Of a stretch of DNA of 64,000 bases, positions 12,441 to 23,612 are shown in pieces. Where the stretch lies: positions 206,173 to 270,172 of the forward strand of contig JAQFVV010013090.1 in the NCBI GenBank assembly GCA_028023455.1. Reading direction: 5' to 3'. Source of the DNA: Epiperipatus broadwayi (Eukaryota; Onychophora; Udeonychophora; Euonychophora; Peripatidae). A program made the position numbers and the translations under genes. The notes under the pieces are model-generated. The model had not been told where the DNA came from and did not search any database. It saw only the letters and a list, made by a program, of their open reading frames with translations. Every line of letters begins with the position of its first letter. Positions within the stretch are counted from its first letter, which is position 1.

Positions 12441-13640
12441 CTTAAATTATTATAATACACAGCATGATTTCTCTATCACCTTTGTGATAATGAAATATAT
12501 AAATAATTATCATACTTCATCAGAACCATATGCAAATATCTAAAAATTTTTACTTAAAATCCCAGAAAATTAGTTATACAACTAAATATAGAGATTCTAA
12601 TTCTTCATTTTTTTCCCTCAGATTTGTGACTTTAAACTAGTTTTATTTTTTTCTGAAATAGGACTTATCATACTCATTTAATAACGCTGCTAGATATGAT
12701 GATTACCGGCAATAGATCAAAAATTTTATCTTCAGTATTTTAATCTAAAATTACATAATAAAAATTATATTAAAATATTATATTTTATTATTTATTCTCT
12801 TTTTGCATAATTGTCCCTTATTTAAAAATTACTTTTGATTTTGGAGGAGCATAAATGAAATTTGTTGGATAAATATTAATTTTTGTACAAATAAATTTTA
12901 TAAAATTGTTTTTTATTGAATAAAACATACCATTATTTAACTGTGTCATATATAAAAGATTTTTTTTTTCAGGAAAAATAAAAGTATCTTTATTTTTTTT
13001 TTAAAGATCTTTTGAATTTTTTTGATCTCTTATCTTCTTCCAAAAGTAAAATCTTCATGGTATCTGATGTAGTTCAAAATTAAATTTAGATTCATTGTAG
13101 TTCTAAATTACATGTAGATAGCTTTTCTTTTTCTCTTTAAAGCTTCATATTTTGGTTGTATGATAGTAAATAATACATAATTTGTTTGCTGTGAATACAG
13201 AATCCATTATTTTAAAAAATCAAATTAACTTTCAATCACAAATTTATAAATACAATTTTTAAATAAGTTTTTAAAAAAAACATTTTGTAATGAAGTATTA
13301 ATTTATTTTAATAAAGATTTGGTCCTATCAATCAACTTTTTTTTCATAGTTGAAGTTAATAAACTAGGAAGATTACATTTGTCAAAGTCTTTAAGATTGG
13401 TAATGGGTAATGAAGAATAAACGCAAAACTAAAACAAAAGAAAAAATATATAAATATTTTTATTATTTAAGACAGGCATATTAAAACTATTCACAAACAA
13501 TGACTATAGTAAATATAATAGATAAACTGCAGGCCATATTACAAAAAAAAAACTCTAAATAAAAGGGAAAACATCTTTTATTATTAACATTGCAATTACA
13601 CATATGATAATTATAAAAAAAATTTTTTATAATGAACATA
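12441..13640. other. AT-rich non-coding DNA
   Basis: No supported exon, RNA gene or repeat family; A/T homopolymer runs at about 12960-13020. Confidence 0.45.
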
Positions 13641-14003
13641 TTTATTTAAGGGACTTAAAAACACAGAAAATAATTGGGTTTTTTTTCCCATATGTCATAG
13701 CATCGGCCAGGAAGCGAACCCGCAACAACCGTCTGCAACCAATGTTTGCTTGCAAGGAAGCTGCGCTGACCTCTCGGCTAACAACGCTTGACAAAAAATA
13801 ATTGTTTTTTCAATTGCAATTGGGGTATTTATTCTTAATTAAAAGTTGGGGGGTCCAGATATTAATTAATTGAATTCTTTGTTATAAAAAGTATGGATTG
13901 ACTTAATCAATTTCTGGATGCCATACTTTTTTGAATTTAAATATAAAACCCCAATTGTGATTGAAGAAATAATTATTTTCTATGTTTTTCGTTCCTTAAA
14001 TAA
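13641..14003. mobile_element. Family T palindromic MITE, copy 1, interrupted by a SINE
   Basis: The left terminus, TTTATTTAAGGGACTTAAAAA..ACAGAAAATAATTG, is inverted at the right end as CAATTATTTTCTATG-like sequence followed by TTCCTTAAATAAA. Inner blocks around ATATAAAACCCCAATTG also pair. A second copy lies at 21394-21643. A family A SINE is inserted in the left arm between two copies of AAAATAATTG (13667-13676 and 13795-13804). Confidence 0.7.
13694..13792 (-). mobile_element. Family A tRNA-derived SINE, copy 2
   Basis: On the minus strand the unit begins GTCAAGCGTTG, contains a box-A-like CGAGAGGTCAGCGCAGC and a box-B-like GCGGGTTCGCTTCC, and ends GGCCGATGCTATGAC before a short A-rich tail. 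It is flanked by the perfect 10-bp duplication AAAATAATTG, consistent with LINE-mediated insertion into a family T element. Confidence 0.75.
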
Positions 14004-14845
14004 AAGCGTTTGTTATAAAATATTTTTTTATATCTATTATTTTTAAATTTTTAGCACTCGTATTTTTGCAAGTATTCAAAATGTCAGCCTAATGTTTGAA
14101 AGTAAAATCACACATTAAATAAAGTTTTTTTGTATAAAAAAAGATATTTATATTTGTTTTACATTCTTTTAAAGCTATATTTTAAATGTAGTTTTGAAAT
14201 CGGTTTTAAATAAGATTAAAAAAGGGGAAAGTTATTTGAAATTAGAGTTGGTTTTTAAATTTGTATAAAAAGTTTCTTGGATGATTTTAAGAGAGATTTG
14301 TAATTAAATAATGTAAAAGAAAGAGTAATAAAAAATAGCAGTGGGAGAGAGATGTAAGTAAAATATAATTATGTATGTTTAATATATTTGTTACTGTTTA
14401 TGTTAATGTAAGATGAAGATATTTGTGTAATTGAGGTTTATTTATAAATATGTATTTCATATTGGTGCAGATCCTTGAAAATAACTGTATGAAGATAAAA
14501 ACAGTTGAAACGTTGGAGTTTTGTATTATATATACATATATGTTCAGTATTGATATAAGAAAATAAAGCTTTTGTAAAGAAAAAGGAGGATTTTTAATTT
14601 GTTGATATTGTTGTAGAATATATATTTTAAAAGAAAAAGTGCTTATACATTTGCTGTGTTATAATATATGATATTAAATTAAGATCATTTGCAATAAACT
14701 TTTATTTGGAAAACATTTTTATAAAAAAATCAACTTTTATAATTAAAAGATAAAATGCCATTTTTTTAAAAAGTGAACTTTTATGATTAAAGATATGTTT
14801 TATTTCAATTTTAAAAGATCAGATTAAGATACTTTTTAAATTAAA
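14004..14845. other. Non-coding DNA, partly repeated at 21.3 kb
   Basis: About 14005-14130 (GCACTCGTATTTTTGCAAGTATTCAAAATGTCAGCCTAATG region) is present in reverse complement at 21297-21400, directly beside the second family T copy. The repeat unit is therefore larger than the inner palindrome. At 14484-14515 CTGTATGAAGATAAAAACAG runs into TTGAAACGTTGG, a motif of the CTGAAGA...GAAAC type found in invertebrate retroelement termini. Confidence 0.45.
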
Positions 14846-15151
14846 GTATTTGTGATGCAATGCACTATAGCTTCTCCTTTATCGAAGTTAGGACTCTCTC
14901 AGCCACTGTGCTCAGAGAAACCTGTTTGTCACCTTCCCTTTTTATCCCCCACTCTGTTTTCCCCATATTCTTCTCTATCCTGCTCCATCACATTTCCACA
15001 ACATAATTTTTCCCAACTCTATGGCCTTTATATCTAAATCACTCATCTTTTCAAACCCAGCATAAAAACCAAGAACCCACTTTCATATAATCACTTTATT
15101 TATATTTATTCTTTCACAACTTCGTTATTTGCATCCTTTCTGCTTGTAGAC

Positions 15152-15212
15152 ATTTACATTCAATTAACAGATGCCTAATATTTTCTATACCTTTCTTACA
15201 CAACTTGCAGAC
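15152..15212 (-). pseudogene. ORF2 C-terminal zinc knuckle of the CR1/L2-like element
   Basis: The minus strand encodes LVCKLCKKGIENIRHLLIEC, a C-x2-C...H-x4-C zinc knuckle of the kind found at the C-terminus of many non-LTR retrotransposon polyproteins. The homologous segment at 53.7 kb reads LFCKLCKEGIENIRHLLIEC, so the motif is under common descent. Frame changes upstream separate it from the rest of ORF2 in this copy. Confidence 0.75.
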
Positions 15213-15416
15213 TAAATCATTCACATTTTTTCCATTTATGTGTATATTTACTTGTTGCTAAAGATCCTGTTCAAGCCTTAAACAGTAAACTACTTTCTTT
15301 GCTATTATCATAAATTAACCCAATATTCTGTTTGCTTTTATATATATTTAAACTCTTTTTTACTTTCAATACTAGTTCTCTATCTCTCCAACTCTCTGTT
15401 TTTTTTATTAATGCAT

Positions 15417-16016
15417 CTATTCTTCTATCCCATTCCTTGCACTATAACATTCAACAATTCTCCTAACACAATCATCTGACCTTTTGTATAAGTATACTGA
15501 CATAAATTCTTTATCCAAATCTTTTGCATATCGTACTACCTTTCTCACCCATCTTGTTGTCTGTTCTTTATTCATAACCCAATTAAAAACTATTTTGGCT
15601 ATTCTCTTATTATCTATAAATTGCAATCTACTGAACATTTTCATTTTGCTTTTTGCATCTCTCGTATAAAAACTTGACCATCCCATTTCACCTTGAATTG
15701 ACTTATTTGCTGTCCACACATCTGCATCTAATGCAAGTCTTCCAACTTCCCTTTGTACTTTTTCTAAGTAATCTAACACCCCTTTACTAACACATAAATT
15801 GCCATAAATTAACTCTGCTACTGCCACTCCTTTCCATACAATTCTAGTTGCATCATATTTATTATATGAAAACACTGTTAATTTCTTCATCAGTCCCTTT
15901 CTTTTCTTTGCATCATTTATCAATTTTTTCTCCCGTTTATCCAAGTAGTTTTTCTGATTACTTAAGATGATTCCCAAATAGGTATACATATTCATATTTA
16001 ACTTTATATCCCCCAA
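15417..16016 (-). pseudogene. ORF2 post-RT region of the CR1/L2-like element
   Basis: About 199 codons are open from MGDIKLNMNMYTYLGIILSN to a stop near 15417. YTYLGIIL matches the YLG block that follows the palm domain in LINE reverse transcriptases. The segments LEKVQREVGRLALDADVW and QGEMGWSSFYTRDAKSKM are typical of the thumb/connection region in such elements. It is cut from the upstream RT by a stop around 16020. The DNA of the same region at 53.8-54.1 kb is a diverged second copy. Confidence 0.75.
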
Positions 16017-16022
16017 TAAAAA

Positions 16023-16950
16023 TTATTTTTCTTCTCTTTCCCTTGTATTTATCATCATTACTTTTGATTTTCCCTTACTAAATTTAATGCCCATCTTTTT
16101 ACCCATCTTTATGCATATCTTCTCTACTTTCTGTGCACAAGAAGATATAATCAGCAAATAAAAGACCTGATTATGTATATATTCCTTGCCACCTATTAAT
16201 AGTATCTCTATCCCTCTTCCTAGACTTTCTATTGCTCTCTCCATTTCTCTCAAATATAACAAAAACAAAATAGATGACATAGGGCATTCTTGCCTTAGTT
16301 CTACCCCATTTTTAACTTTAACTGATTCTATATTTTCTTATTGATACATATAGTAATTATTTTCATACAATCTCTTAATAAGATCCACTAAAGCTCCATT
16401 TATTCCCAAATTTACTAAACTTACCCATAATCTATTTCTATTTTCTCTATAATATGCCTTCTCTATATCTATAAAAACCATATATAACGGTCTATCTGTA
16501 TTTCTACTCATATCTATAAGTTGTGTAACTACAAATAAATTATCTCCTATTTACCTATCCGATCTAAAATCTCCTTGCATTTTCCCCACTATATTATTTT
16601 CTTCCATCCACTTCATGCTTCAAGCTGCCATATATGGAAAAAGCTTTATATGACCCAGGTGTTACCACCATTGATCTATAGTTATTTAACTTTCCATGAT
16701 ACTTGTCTTTTCTTTTAAATAATAGCCTTAATTTGTATTATTCTAGCTATCTGGATATTCTCTCTTCTGTGCCATCTTATTAAAACATGATAATAGATTT
16801 AATTTTGCCCTATTTCCTAAATTCATCACTATCTCTGCTATCCATCCCATCTAAATCTCTTGCCTTCCACTTTCCAATTTCTTCTCCTCCTCATTCAATT
16901 CATTTTTGGTAAACTTAATATTTCCATTACTATATGTTTAATGTTTGTTA
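16023..16950 (-). pseudogene. ORF2 reverse transcriptase of the CR1/L2-like element, degraded
   Basis: The minus frame at 16280-16023 contains ECPMSSILFLLYLREMERAI, a decayed RQGCPLSPILFNLYL block, and GIKFSKGKSKVMM, the block after the catalytic aspartates. The expected FADD/YADD motif between them is no longer readable in one frame. Weaker traces of the preceding RT blocks extend to about 16950 across several stops. No enzyme activity is expected from this copy. Confidence 0.65.
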
Positions 16951-17687
16951 TCACTCTGTTCTTCACATCTAACACCTTTTTTATATCCATTACATACTTA
17001 TTTATGAGTGACTCCTCTAATTCTTCTCTAGAGCTACATTTTATTCCCTCATCATATAATACTATTTCTCTCTCCCCTACATTTCTTCTTTTAATATATT
17101 TTCAAATATTTTATTCTCATCTCATCCAATTTTATTAATATCCTCCAACAATTTACTATTTAATTTAATTATTTTAGTCAACTTTTTTTAAAAAAATACT
17201 TTTGCCATTTAATATTAACATCTTTTTCAATTTCTTTGTTTTTAATAGCATATTTATATTCTCTGCATGCTTTTTTCTTCTCTTTTACTAATTCTCACTT
17301 TTCTATTACTTTTATTCTTCCGAATATTCGCACCTAAAATCCTATTTGCCACTTTTTCCACTTCACCATACCAGTCCTTATATTCACCCCCAACAAACTT
17401 ATCTGTGATTTCTTCTACTTTTATTTTATATTCTTATTCTTATCATTCACTTTCCATCCACATCTTTCACTATCCTTTCTACTTTTATAACTATTTTCCA
17501 TCACATTACTAATCATTTCTATTATAAAGAAATTATGATCACTATTACATACTCTCTCTTCATTATCAAACATATTTATTCCCTCTTTCTCTACTACTAC
17601 ATAATCTATTGTGTGAAATGTATTATTTCTAGATCATGAGTATTGTCCTTCATAAATATTTGATAAATTTTCAATGCTCAAATTCAT

Positions 17688-18283
17688 TTACTGACAATAA
17701 TTCTTTAAAAGCTGTCCATTTTTGTTATTCATGTTATCAATTTCTTCAGTATGCCCATTCATATTCCCTATAATCATTATTTTCTTCACTTGTTTTTTGA
17801 AACTCTGTATATCCTTAACTCGGCATTCATATATGCTACTGTTCCACTCCATTATAGTTTGACTATCTCCAGTGGCTATATACACCATAGCCACCATCCA
17901 TTATTGTCTTCCTAATATTTTCTCAATCACAATATTTTTGACACTTAACAGCGTTAAATATTTTTGACATAACTCTTATACCACCATCCCTTTTTTCTTT
18001 TTCTATTTATACCCTGCCATACTAATTCTTCTAGTGTAGATTCTTCTTTTCTTAGATTTGTTTCCACTACTGCTAACACATCAAGCTTTTCATTTTTAAC
18101 TGCTTTGTTTAATTTCAGCCACTTTTCTGGTCTCCTACCACCTTGTATATTCAAATATACAATTTTAACAATTCCTTCTTTTCTTACTATCCTTTTATAA
18201 ATTCTTTTGACTCTTTTTTTCTCCATTATATTTGTAAGTAACTTGCTTATCATTAATTTTACGGACCTATTCTCTCTCCACAT
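17688..18283 (-). pseudogene. ORF2 endonuclease (EEP fold) of the CR1/L2-like element, degraded
   Basis: The N-terminal part reads KIVYLNIQGGRRPEKW and later KLDVLAVVETNL, matching the N-Q/G and E-T-x-L blocks of apurinic-type endonucleases (Asn and Glu ligands). After a frame change the second part contains IIGNMNGHTEEID, the GDFNGH block with the catalytic Asp replaced by Asn. This enzyme would nick the target DNA to prime reverse transcription; the copy is inactive on sequence grounds. Confidence 0.7.
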
Positions 18284-18460
18284 GCTTTTATATCTAAATC
18301 AGCTACCCTTTGTTTATTTCTTACATTCCATCCATTCTTCTTCTTTTTGATAATACTGCAATTTAAAATTTTACCTCTCTTTATAAGTTTCACAAACTAT
18401 AATATTTTTTATAAATCAAACTTCCTAATACATCCCTTCCTTGTTTACTCCCTCTTCTTA

Positions 18461-19338
18461 CTAATAAAAAAATTCCACACAAACTATTATTTCTCTTGCA
18501 TAATTTTTTTTCTTTCTCTCATTTGTAGAACATGCCTGATCTAATATATACTTATTGTCAAATCTTGGTAATAATCCAACTATTCCTACTCTTCCTTTAA
18601 TCTTACTCAAATTACTAATAAATTCTATGTACTCATCCATTATTCTCTCCAAGGGCTCTGACAAATTATTTGTTCCTACCATAACATAAATATCACTATT
18701 CCCTTGTTTCTTTATTTTATCTGTAACATCCCTAATTCTCACTCCAAACAAACATATTCTTATATATTTGATTCTGTTTTCCCTTGCAATTACATCTCCA
18801 CATCCTATAATTAGCAAGTCTCCTACCAATACTGTCTCATAGTTTATTTTCCCTACTTCATCCATAATACTATCTTCCATCTTCTGGACTTCCTTATCTA
18901 GTTCTTGCTTATTGATTTTATTCATTAATTCCTTAATCTGCTCACACTCATCTTTAATGATTTTAATTTTGTTTCTACATACTTTACTCCTTCCTCTATT
19001 ATACTTATTCTTTGGTTAACCATTTCCATTGTACTACTTATTTTGTCATCCATATCTTTTGTCACTTCACTAAAAACATACTCTATTCTTTCTTCAACAA
19101 CATTTTGCTTCATTTCTCCTGACTTTCTTTTTAAACTATCTACACTTAGAAACCATTTTTTCACCACTTTTATCACCTTTACATGCGATCTACATAACTA
19201 TACACCTGTTACATCCTTCTGAATCTTATTTAAGCATTTCAAATAATAAATCTTATTACATATGGTACACTCTACCACAACATGCCTAATTTCCTTCTGA
19301 CCATTATATATACATTGTGGCATACAATAGCAATCCAT
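18461..19338 (-). pseudogene. ORF1 of the CR1/L2-like element: PHD-like finger, coiled coil, SGNH esterase
   Basis: Three consecutive minus-strand frames make up one broken ORF1. The first (19338-19198) starts MDCYCMPQC and has a Cys/His pattern with HVVVECTICNKIYYLKC, resembling a PHD-type zinc finger. The second (19176-18925) is a heptad-like coiled coil. The third (18925-18461) has SGNH-esterase blocks: VLVGDLLIIGCG for the GDSL box, VMVGTNN for the GTNN box and VGLLPRFDNK near the C-terminal block. In the first box the expected catalytic Ser is Leu in this copy. ORF1 esterases are known from CR1-type LINEs; their role in transposition is not settled. Frameshifts separate the three parts. 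Confidence 0.7.
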
Positions 19339-19832
19339 ATTTCTTATTTTTCAAGTCCCCTATATTTAAATTTATGCTTACTCTACTACTCTTCAAACCT
19401 CTATACAAAAGGAGAAAAACTTTTTTTTTAATGGTGACTGATAAACACGTGCTTCCTAACCTTACACCTCAAACATTATCTTCTTTCTCAAATAAATCAC
19501 TCTCTTTCTTAAATTGAAAAATTCTTTAGTAACAGACCTGCTTAAAAAACCAACTAATCTTACATACAACTTAGTTTTAAAACCTCCTTGCAGTAAACAC
19601 AAACACAAAAATTATTTTTCTCTTTTATATTAAAATGACATAACAAACCATTTTCCAAACATTAGCAATATTATTCCTGATCTTTCCAAATCGAATTAAA
19701 TCTATCTCTCTTCATTCCAGGTTTCTTTCACATCCACACACCAAGCAAAAAAACTTTGTAGCAACAAAATTTTATCAGATAATATAAAAATATATATATA
19801 AACTTTAACTTATCTTGCAGAACAATTCAGGC

Positions 19833-20530
19833 ATATGATATCAACATCTTTGAAATTTAAATAACAAAATATTTAAAATTTCATCTACCATCCCCTCTGG
19901 ATTTAAGAAATTAGAGACCCTACCTAAAATATTTTAGTGTTATATGCATTATCTGTGATTTATAACAAATTAATAAAATTTGAATAAAGTATATTGGATA
20001 TAAATATAGTAAATCTCAATTTTAAAATTGGATCCAAATAAACTTGAAAATTCTAACTTGTTTAAATAAAGCAAACAAATAGAGATTGAAACAAAGATTC
20101 AAACAAACAGAGATTGAAACAAACAGATTTTGACTTAAATAAGAGTTTTTAATAATGCAACATAGCATATTAAAAAATATATATACGAAGTATATATGTT
20201 TTTTTCAAGCTTACATTATTTAAATAAAATTATAATTTTTTATTTAAGTCAGAATCTCTGTTTGTTTGCATGTTTGTTTTTATCTCTGTGTGTTTATTCC
20301 AATTAAACAAGTTTGAATCTCTGTTTGTTTCAAGTTTATTTGGATAAAATTGAGGTTTAATATATGTTAAATGGAATTTAAAATTTGCATATTTGTTATC
20401 AATCACTGTCAAAATAATATGTCATTAAAATATTTTAGATAGGTTTCCTAATTTCTTAAATGCACAGGAGATGGCAGATGAAATTTTAAATATTTTGATA
20501 TTAAATTTCAAAGATGTTGATATAACTTCA
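19833..20530. mobile_element. Foldback element with arms of about 330 bp
   Basis: GATATCAACATCTTTGAAAT at 19839 is inverted at 20508-20525 as TTTCAAAGATGTTGATAT. Inner blocks also pair, including CATCTACCATCYCCTSTG, the CAAATAAACTTGAAA blocks and several CAAACAGAGATTGAAAC units. The centre of symmetry is near 20185, an AT-rich loop. No protein is encoded; the open frame at 20230-20412 is a product of the repeats. Confidence 0.75.
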
Positions 20531-20640
20531 ATAAATTTTCAATAATGCATGTGAGATATATATATTTAAAAACTCTATATTGAAAAGTACTTTAATGTGA
20601 TCTTTTAAAATTGAAATAAAAACAAGACTTTGACTATAAA

Positions 20641-21183
20641 AACTAAACATCACATGATAACCATCTCTTATGTTAGCACATAATTGTTATTAAACAGACA
20701 AAACTCTCTATACAGTAGTGCTACCCTGTGAACCAGAGTAATCAATGGATGTCAGAAGGCCCATCTAGTGCCTACTCATCCAATATCACCAGACTAGTTT
20801 CTGGCTTGTAGTCCTTGTCAGTGAGGAGCCTTGGATCTGAGAGCACTGCACATGGATCTTAGGATCTAATGCAACCCTCCAGCAGCCACCTTTTATCTCT
20901 ACTTAACTACAAAACTATGAGAATGAAATTGAAAACAATAATATTTTCAATCTAAGATCAATAGCTTAGATAGTCATATGGGTCTGAACTCAGTTCAGCA
21001 CTCATACATTTTGGTGTCTTTGCTTTTTAATAACCATAGTCACCACTATCCTAATAGGCAGGATTGGTGTTAATCCACTAAACATCACATGATCACCATC
21101 TCTTATGTTAGCACATAACTGGCATCTATTGATTACTCAGGTTGGCACAGGGTGGCACTACTGTATGGAGAGTTTTACCTGTA
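20641..21183. mobile_element. Family P MITE, two adjoining copies (5a and 5b)
   Basis: Unit 5a begins AACTAAACATCACATGAT at 20641 and runs through the GGAGCCTTGGATCTGAGAG and TTAGGATCTAATGCAACCCT blocks to about 21060. A second full terminus, CCACTAAACATCACATGATC, starts at 21075 and leads into a short, internally deleted unit ending CTACTGTATGGAGAGTTTT at about 21178. The pair may be one copy rearranged by recombination or a tandem insertion. Confidence 0.75.
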
Positions 21184-21296
21184 TTATAAAAGCTCATTTT
21201 TTTAATTAAAAAGTGATGTTTTATTTTTTATTTGTAAAAATTGATTTAAAAATACTTTACAAATAAACAAAAATTTCTTGTAAATGATTTTTATTT

Positions 21297-21643
21297 AATA
21301 TGCATGATTTTACTTTCAAACATTAGACTGACATTTGCAATAATTGCAAAAATACAAATGCTAATGACTTAAAAGGAATAGCAATACAAACGCTTTTATT
21401 TGGGGAACTAAAAACACAGAGAATAATTGTTTGTTTGACTACAATTGGTTTTTTTTATATTTAACTTGAAGTAAAAACATGAAAGTCTCAGACATCATTT
21501 AAGTCAATTCATACATTTTATAACAAATGATTAAATTATTAATTTGTGAACCATCCATGTTTTTACTTCAAGTTAAATATAAAAAAAACCTAATTACTGT
21601 TGAAAAAGCAATTATTTTCTATGTTTTTAATCCCCTAAATAAA
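21297..21643. mobile_element. Family T palindromic MITE, copy 2, with shared flank
   Basis: The core at 21394-21643 has inverted termini TTTTATTTGGGGAACTAAAA and TTTTTAATCCCCTAAATAAA. Its inner arms are ATATTTAACTTGAAGTAAAA and TTTTACTTCAAGTTAAATAT, a perfect 20-bp match. The flank at 21297-21393 is the reverse complement of about 14005-14130 beside copy 1, so the mobile unit probably includes it. Confidence 0.7.
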
Positions 21644-21887
21644 ATTATTAGTTATAAAAAAAAATAATTTATATTTATTATTTGAAATATTTTTCATTGA
21701 CCAAATCTTCAAAATGATTATTAAATAAATTACTTTATAATTTATTGACATATGACTTTTATCCATTCTAGAATGTATAATTAAAAAATGATGTACATAA
21801 AAACCATGAATGTAAACTCAATCATGGAAGTTACAATATATATATTAAATACAAGTATATTTTATAAACCTGGAGTCCAGATGTAAT

Positions 21888-22058
21888 ATAGGAGATTTGA
21901 ACACAAACTTTCAAGCTCCCTTCAACCATCCATTCCATCTTATACAACTGATACATATGACCACACACGTGTGAAAAAGGTAAGCGATCTCTAATATACA
22001 TATTTCAAGCTGAACCAGCACTCATCAGTTGGTCCAGATCACCATCTCCCATATATAT
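21888..22058 (-). mobile_element. Family B tRNA-related SINE/foldback arm
   Basis: On the minus strand the unit runs from GGTCCAACTGATGAGTGC-like sequence through a GGTCATATGTATCAGTTG block to a box-B-like GTTCAAATCTCC. Related units at 33.5, 47.0, 47.5, 55.7, 56.1 and 59.6 kb share these blocks. The left edge of the LTR retrotransposon sits in the AT repeat at the end of this unit. Confidence 0.6.
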
Positions 22059-23612
22059 TGTAACGGGTGTGCTCGTATACCGTATACTTACTTGTTCTTA
22101 TCTTAAATAAAAAATATCTATTTTTTTTCTTTATGAAGCCAAATAGTGATAAGAAAATTCGTATTTCTCTCACAGCATATTTATGGACGTCAATCATTGA
22201 CTCCAAGCGCCAAACTTACTTTTTACATAAGTATTATGCTGGAAGAGAAGAATACGATAGTAATAGGGCCTCTCCACTAGCTCAGTACTCAGGGCGGGTG
22301 GCTAATAAACCGTAGGAAAATGTACGGGAGAAACTCTATGCAACCAACAACGAAACTCGGATCAATCGTCTAAATTTATGAACTATATTCCATGAGTCAA
22401 ATAATAAAACACACACATGCAATATACCTTAAAATAACATATATTTTATTATAATATTTTCTGCTTTTAATAAAAATATATTTCCCGCACTCTTTAACAT
22501 TTACATAACCCAATAAAACCTATATATGTATTCTGTGTGGATTTTCAATAGAATAGGAAAAACGAACGTATACACAGATAAAATCTAATCAGCTGTATTC
22601 AAAATGGCCTTATCTTAAAAAAATATAAGTCTCTTGCCTTGGTTCGTTCTCCTTGAGGGTTTCAGAAAACGTAATAATATTTGGAAAATAAAATATCTCA
22701 AGTTCATATTACCTGCAATTTTGTCCGATGTGATCCCCGGGGATATCAAAATAAGAAGAAAAACACATGAAATCCGAAGCAAAACGTACGAGACAGTTCA
22801 TCACGCTTCAGTTCATTCCGAGTCGGATCGATTCCCTTGCGAAAAGTTGATAGGTCTCCGGTCAATGTTCTCCGGTCACTGCTGCATGGCCTCTTCGGGG
22901 CAAGGTCCAGAAATCCCAGCACGCTTAAGCCTTTACCCCACTGTACTCATATTCGGCCGTAGCCTTAGCTATTCTTCTTTAATATATATAAAAAAAAATG
23001 AAAATATTTCTTTTTTTTCTTTCCTCTTTGAAGACCAAAAATAATCTCACACTAGTTAAAAAAAAAAAAAAACTACATCTCACTCTCCCTGTCACTTTTT
23101 CTTTTTCTTTTGTTTTCGCAAACACAGTCCGTCCCCTTCTTCCCCACCACGTGGTATAGATGGCCAGTTAAGCTAATAAGCAGAAAGAACTTTTCGCACC
23201 TTCGGACATTTTGGCAATTAACATTCCGGAAACTTTTTACTTCAACCTTCTTTTTAATTTTCATTCAAATTCCCCAGATAAGATTTTCGATGTTTAATAT
23301 ATTTCTTTTTTTTTTCTTTTTCTTACAATAATCTCTTATCTTGGATCCAAAATGTATTCATACGTTCGTTTCTAAAATTGTCTATCCACACCGCAAATAC
23401 ATACATATACCACTTTTACAAAAACAAAACGCAAATTCCCCCCCCACCCCCTCTTTTCTTACTTTAATAAAATCTTAAACATTTTCCCCCACTAACAAAA
23501 TAAATACTAAAACGAAATAACATCAAAATTATATGAAACTCATTTTAAAACTATATAACATATGTGTGCGCCTTTCTACCTTGTAACTAGGGTTTAAACC
23601 CGACTAGTTACA
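22059..23612 (-). repeat. 3' LTR of the LTR retrotransposon
   Basis: This repeat is 1554 bp and matches the copy at 25447-26981 almost throughout. Differences are mostly 1-4 base insertions or deletions (for example GAAGCCAAAT versus GAAGCAAAT, and TTTCCCGCAC versus TTTCCGCAC), with only a few substitutions. The open frame at 22634-23044 covers LTR sequence and is not a gene. Confidence 0.9.

Larger units (their letters stand above)
14846..19760 (-). mobile_element. CR1/L2-like non-LTR retrotransposon, long but decayed
   Basis: In minus orientation the parts follow the order expected of a CR1/L2-type LINE: a 5' region (about 19760-19340), ORF1 with PHD-like finger, coiled coil and SGNH esterase (19338-18461), then ORF2 with endonuclease (18283-17688), reverse transcriptase (about 16950-16023), a conserved C-terminal region (16016-15417) and a CCHC-type zinc knuckle (about 15212-15152). 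The 3' boundary at about 14846 is supported by a second 3' fragment of the same family at 53383-54137 that starts with the same GCYATAGTRCATYRYATC-like end. Every ORF carries stops or frameshifts, so this copy cannot move by itself. Confidence 0.8.

Noticed and set aside
13604-13801. 65-codon plus-strand frame
   Set aside because: It runs through MITE and SINE sequence in the antisense direction of the SINE.
16860-17512. Plus-strand Ser/Phe/Leu-rich frames at 16860-17138 and 17267-17512
   Set aside because: They are antisense shadows of the minus-strand CR1/L2-like ORF2.
20230-20412. 60-codon minus-strand frame
   Set aside because: It is produced by the tandem CAAACAGAGATTGAAAC units of a foldback element.
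22634-23044. 136-codon open frame and its partner at 26063-26419
   Set aside because: Both lie inside the two LTRs in sense opposite to the element; small indels between the LTRs shift the frame, and no protein family is recognisable.
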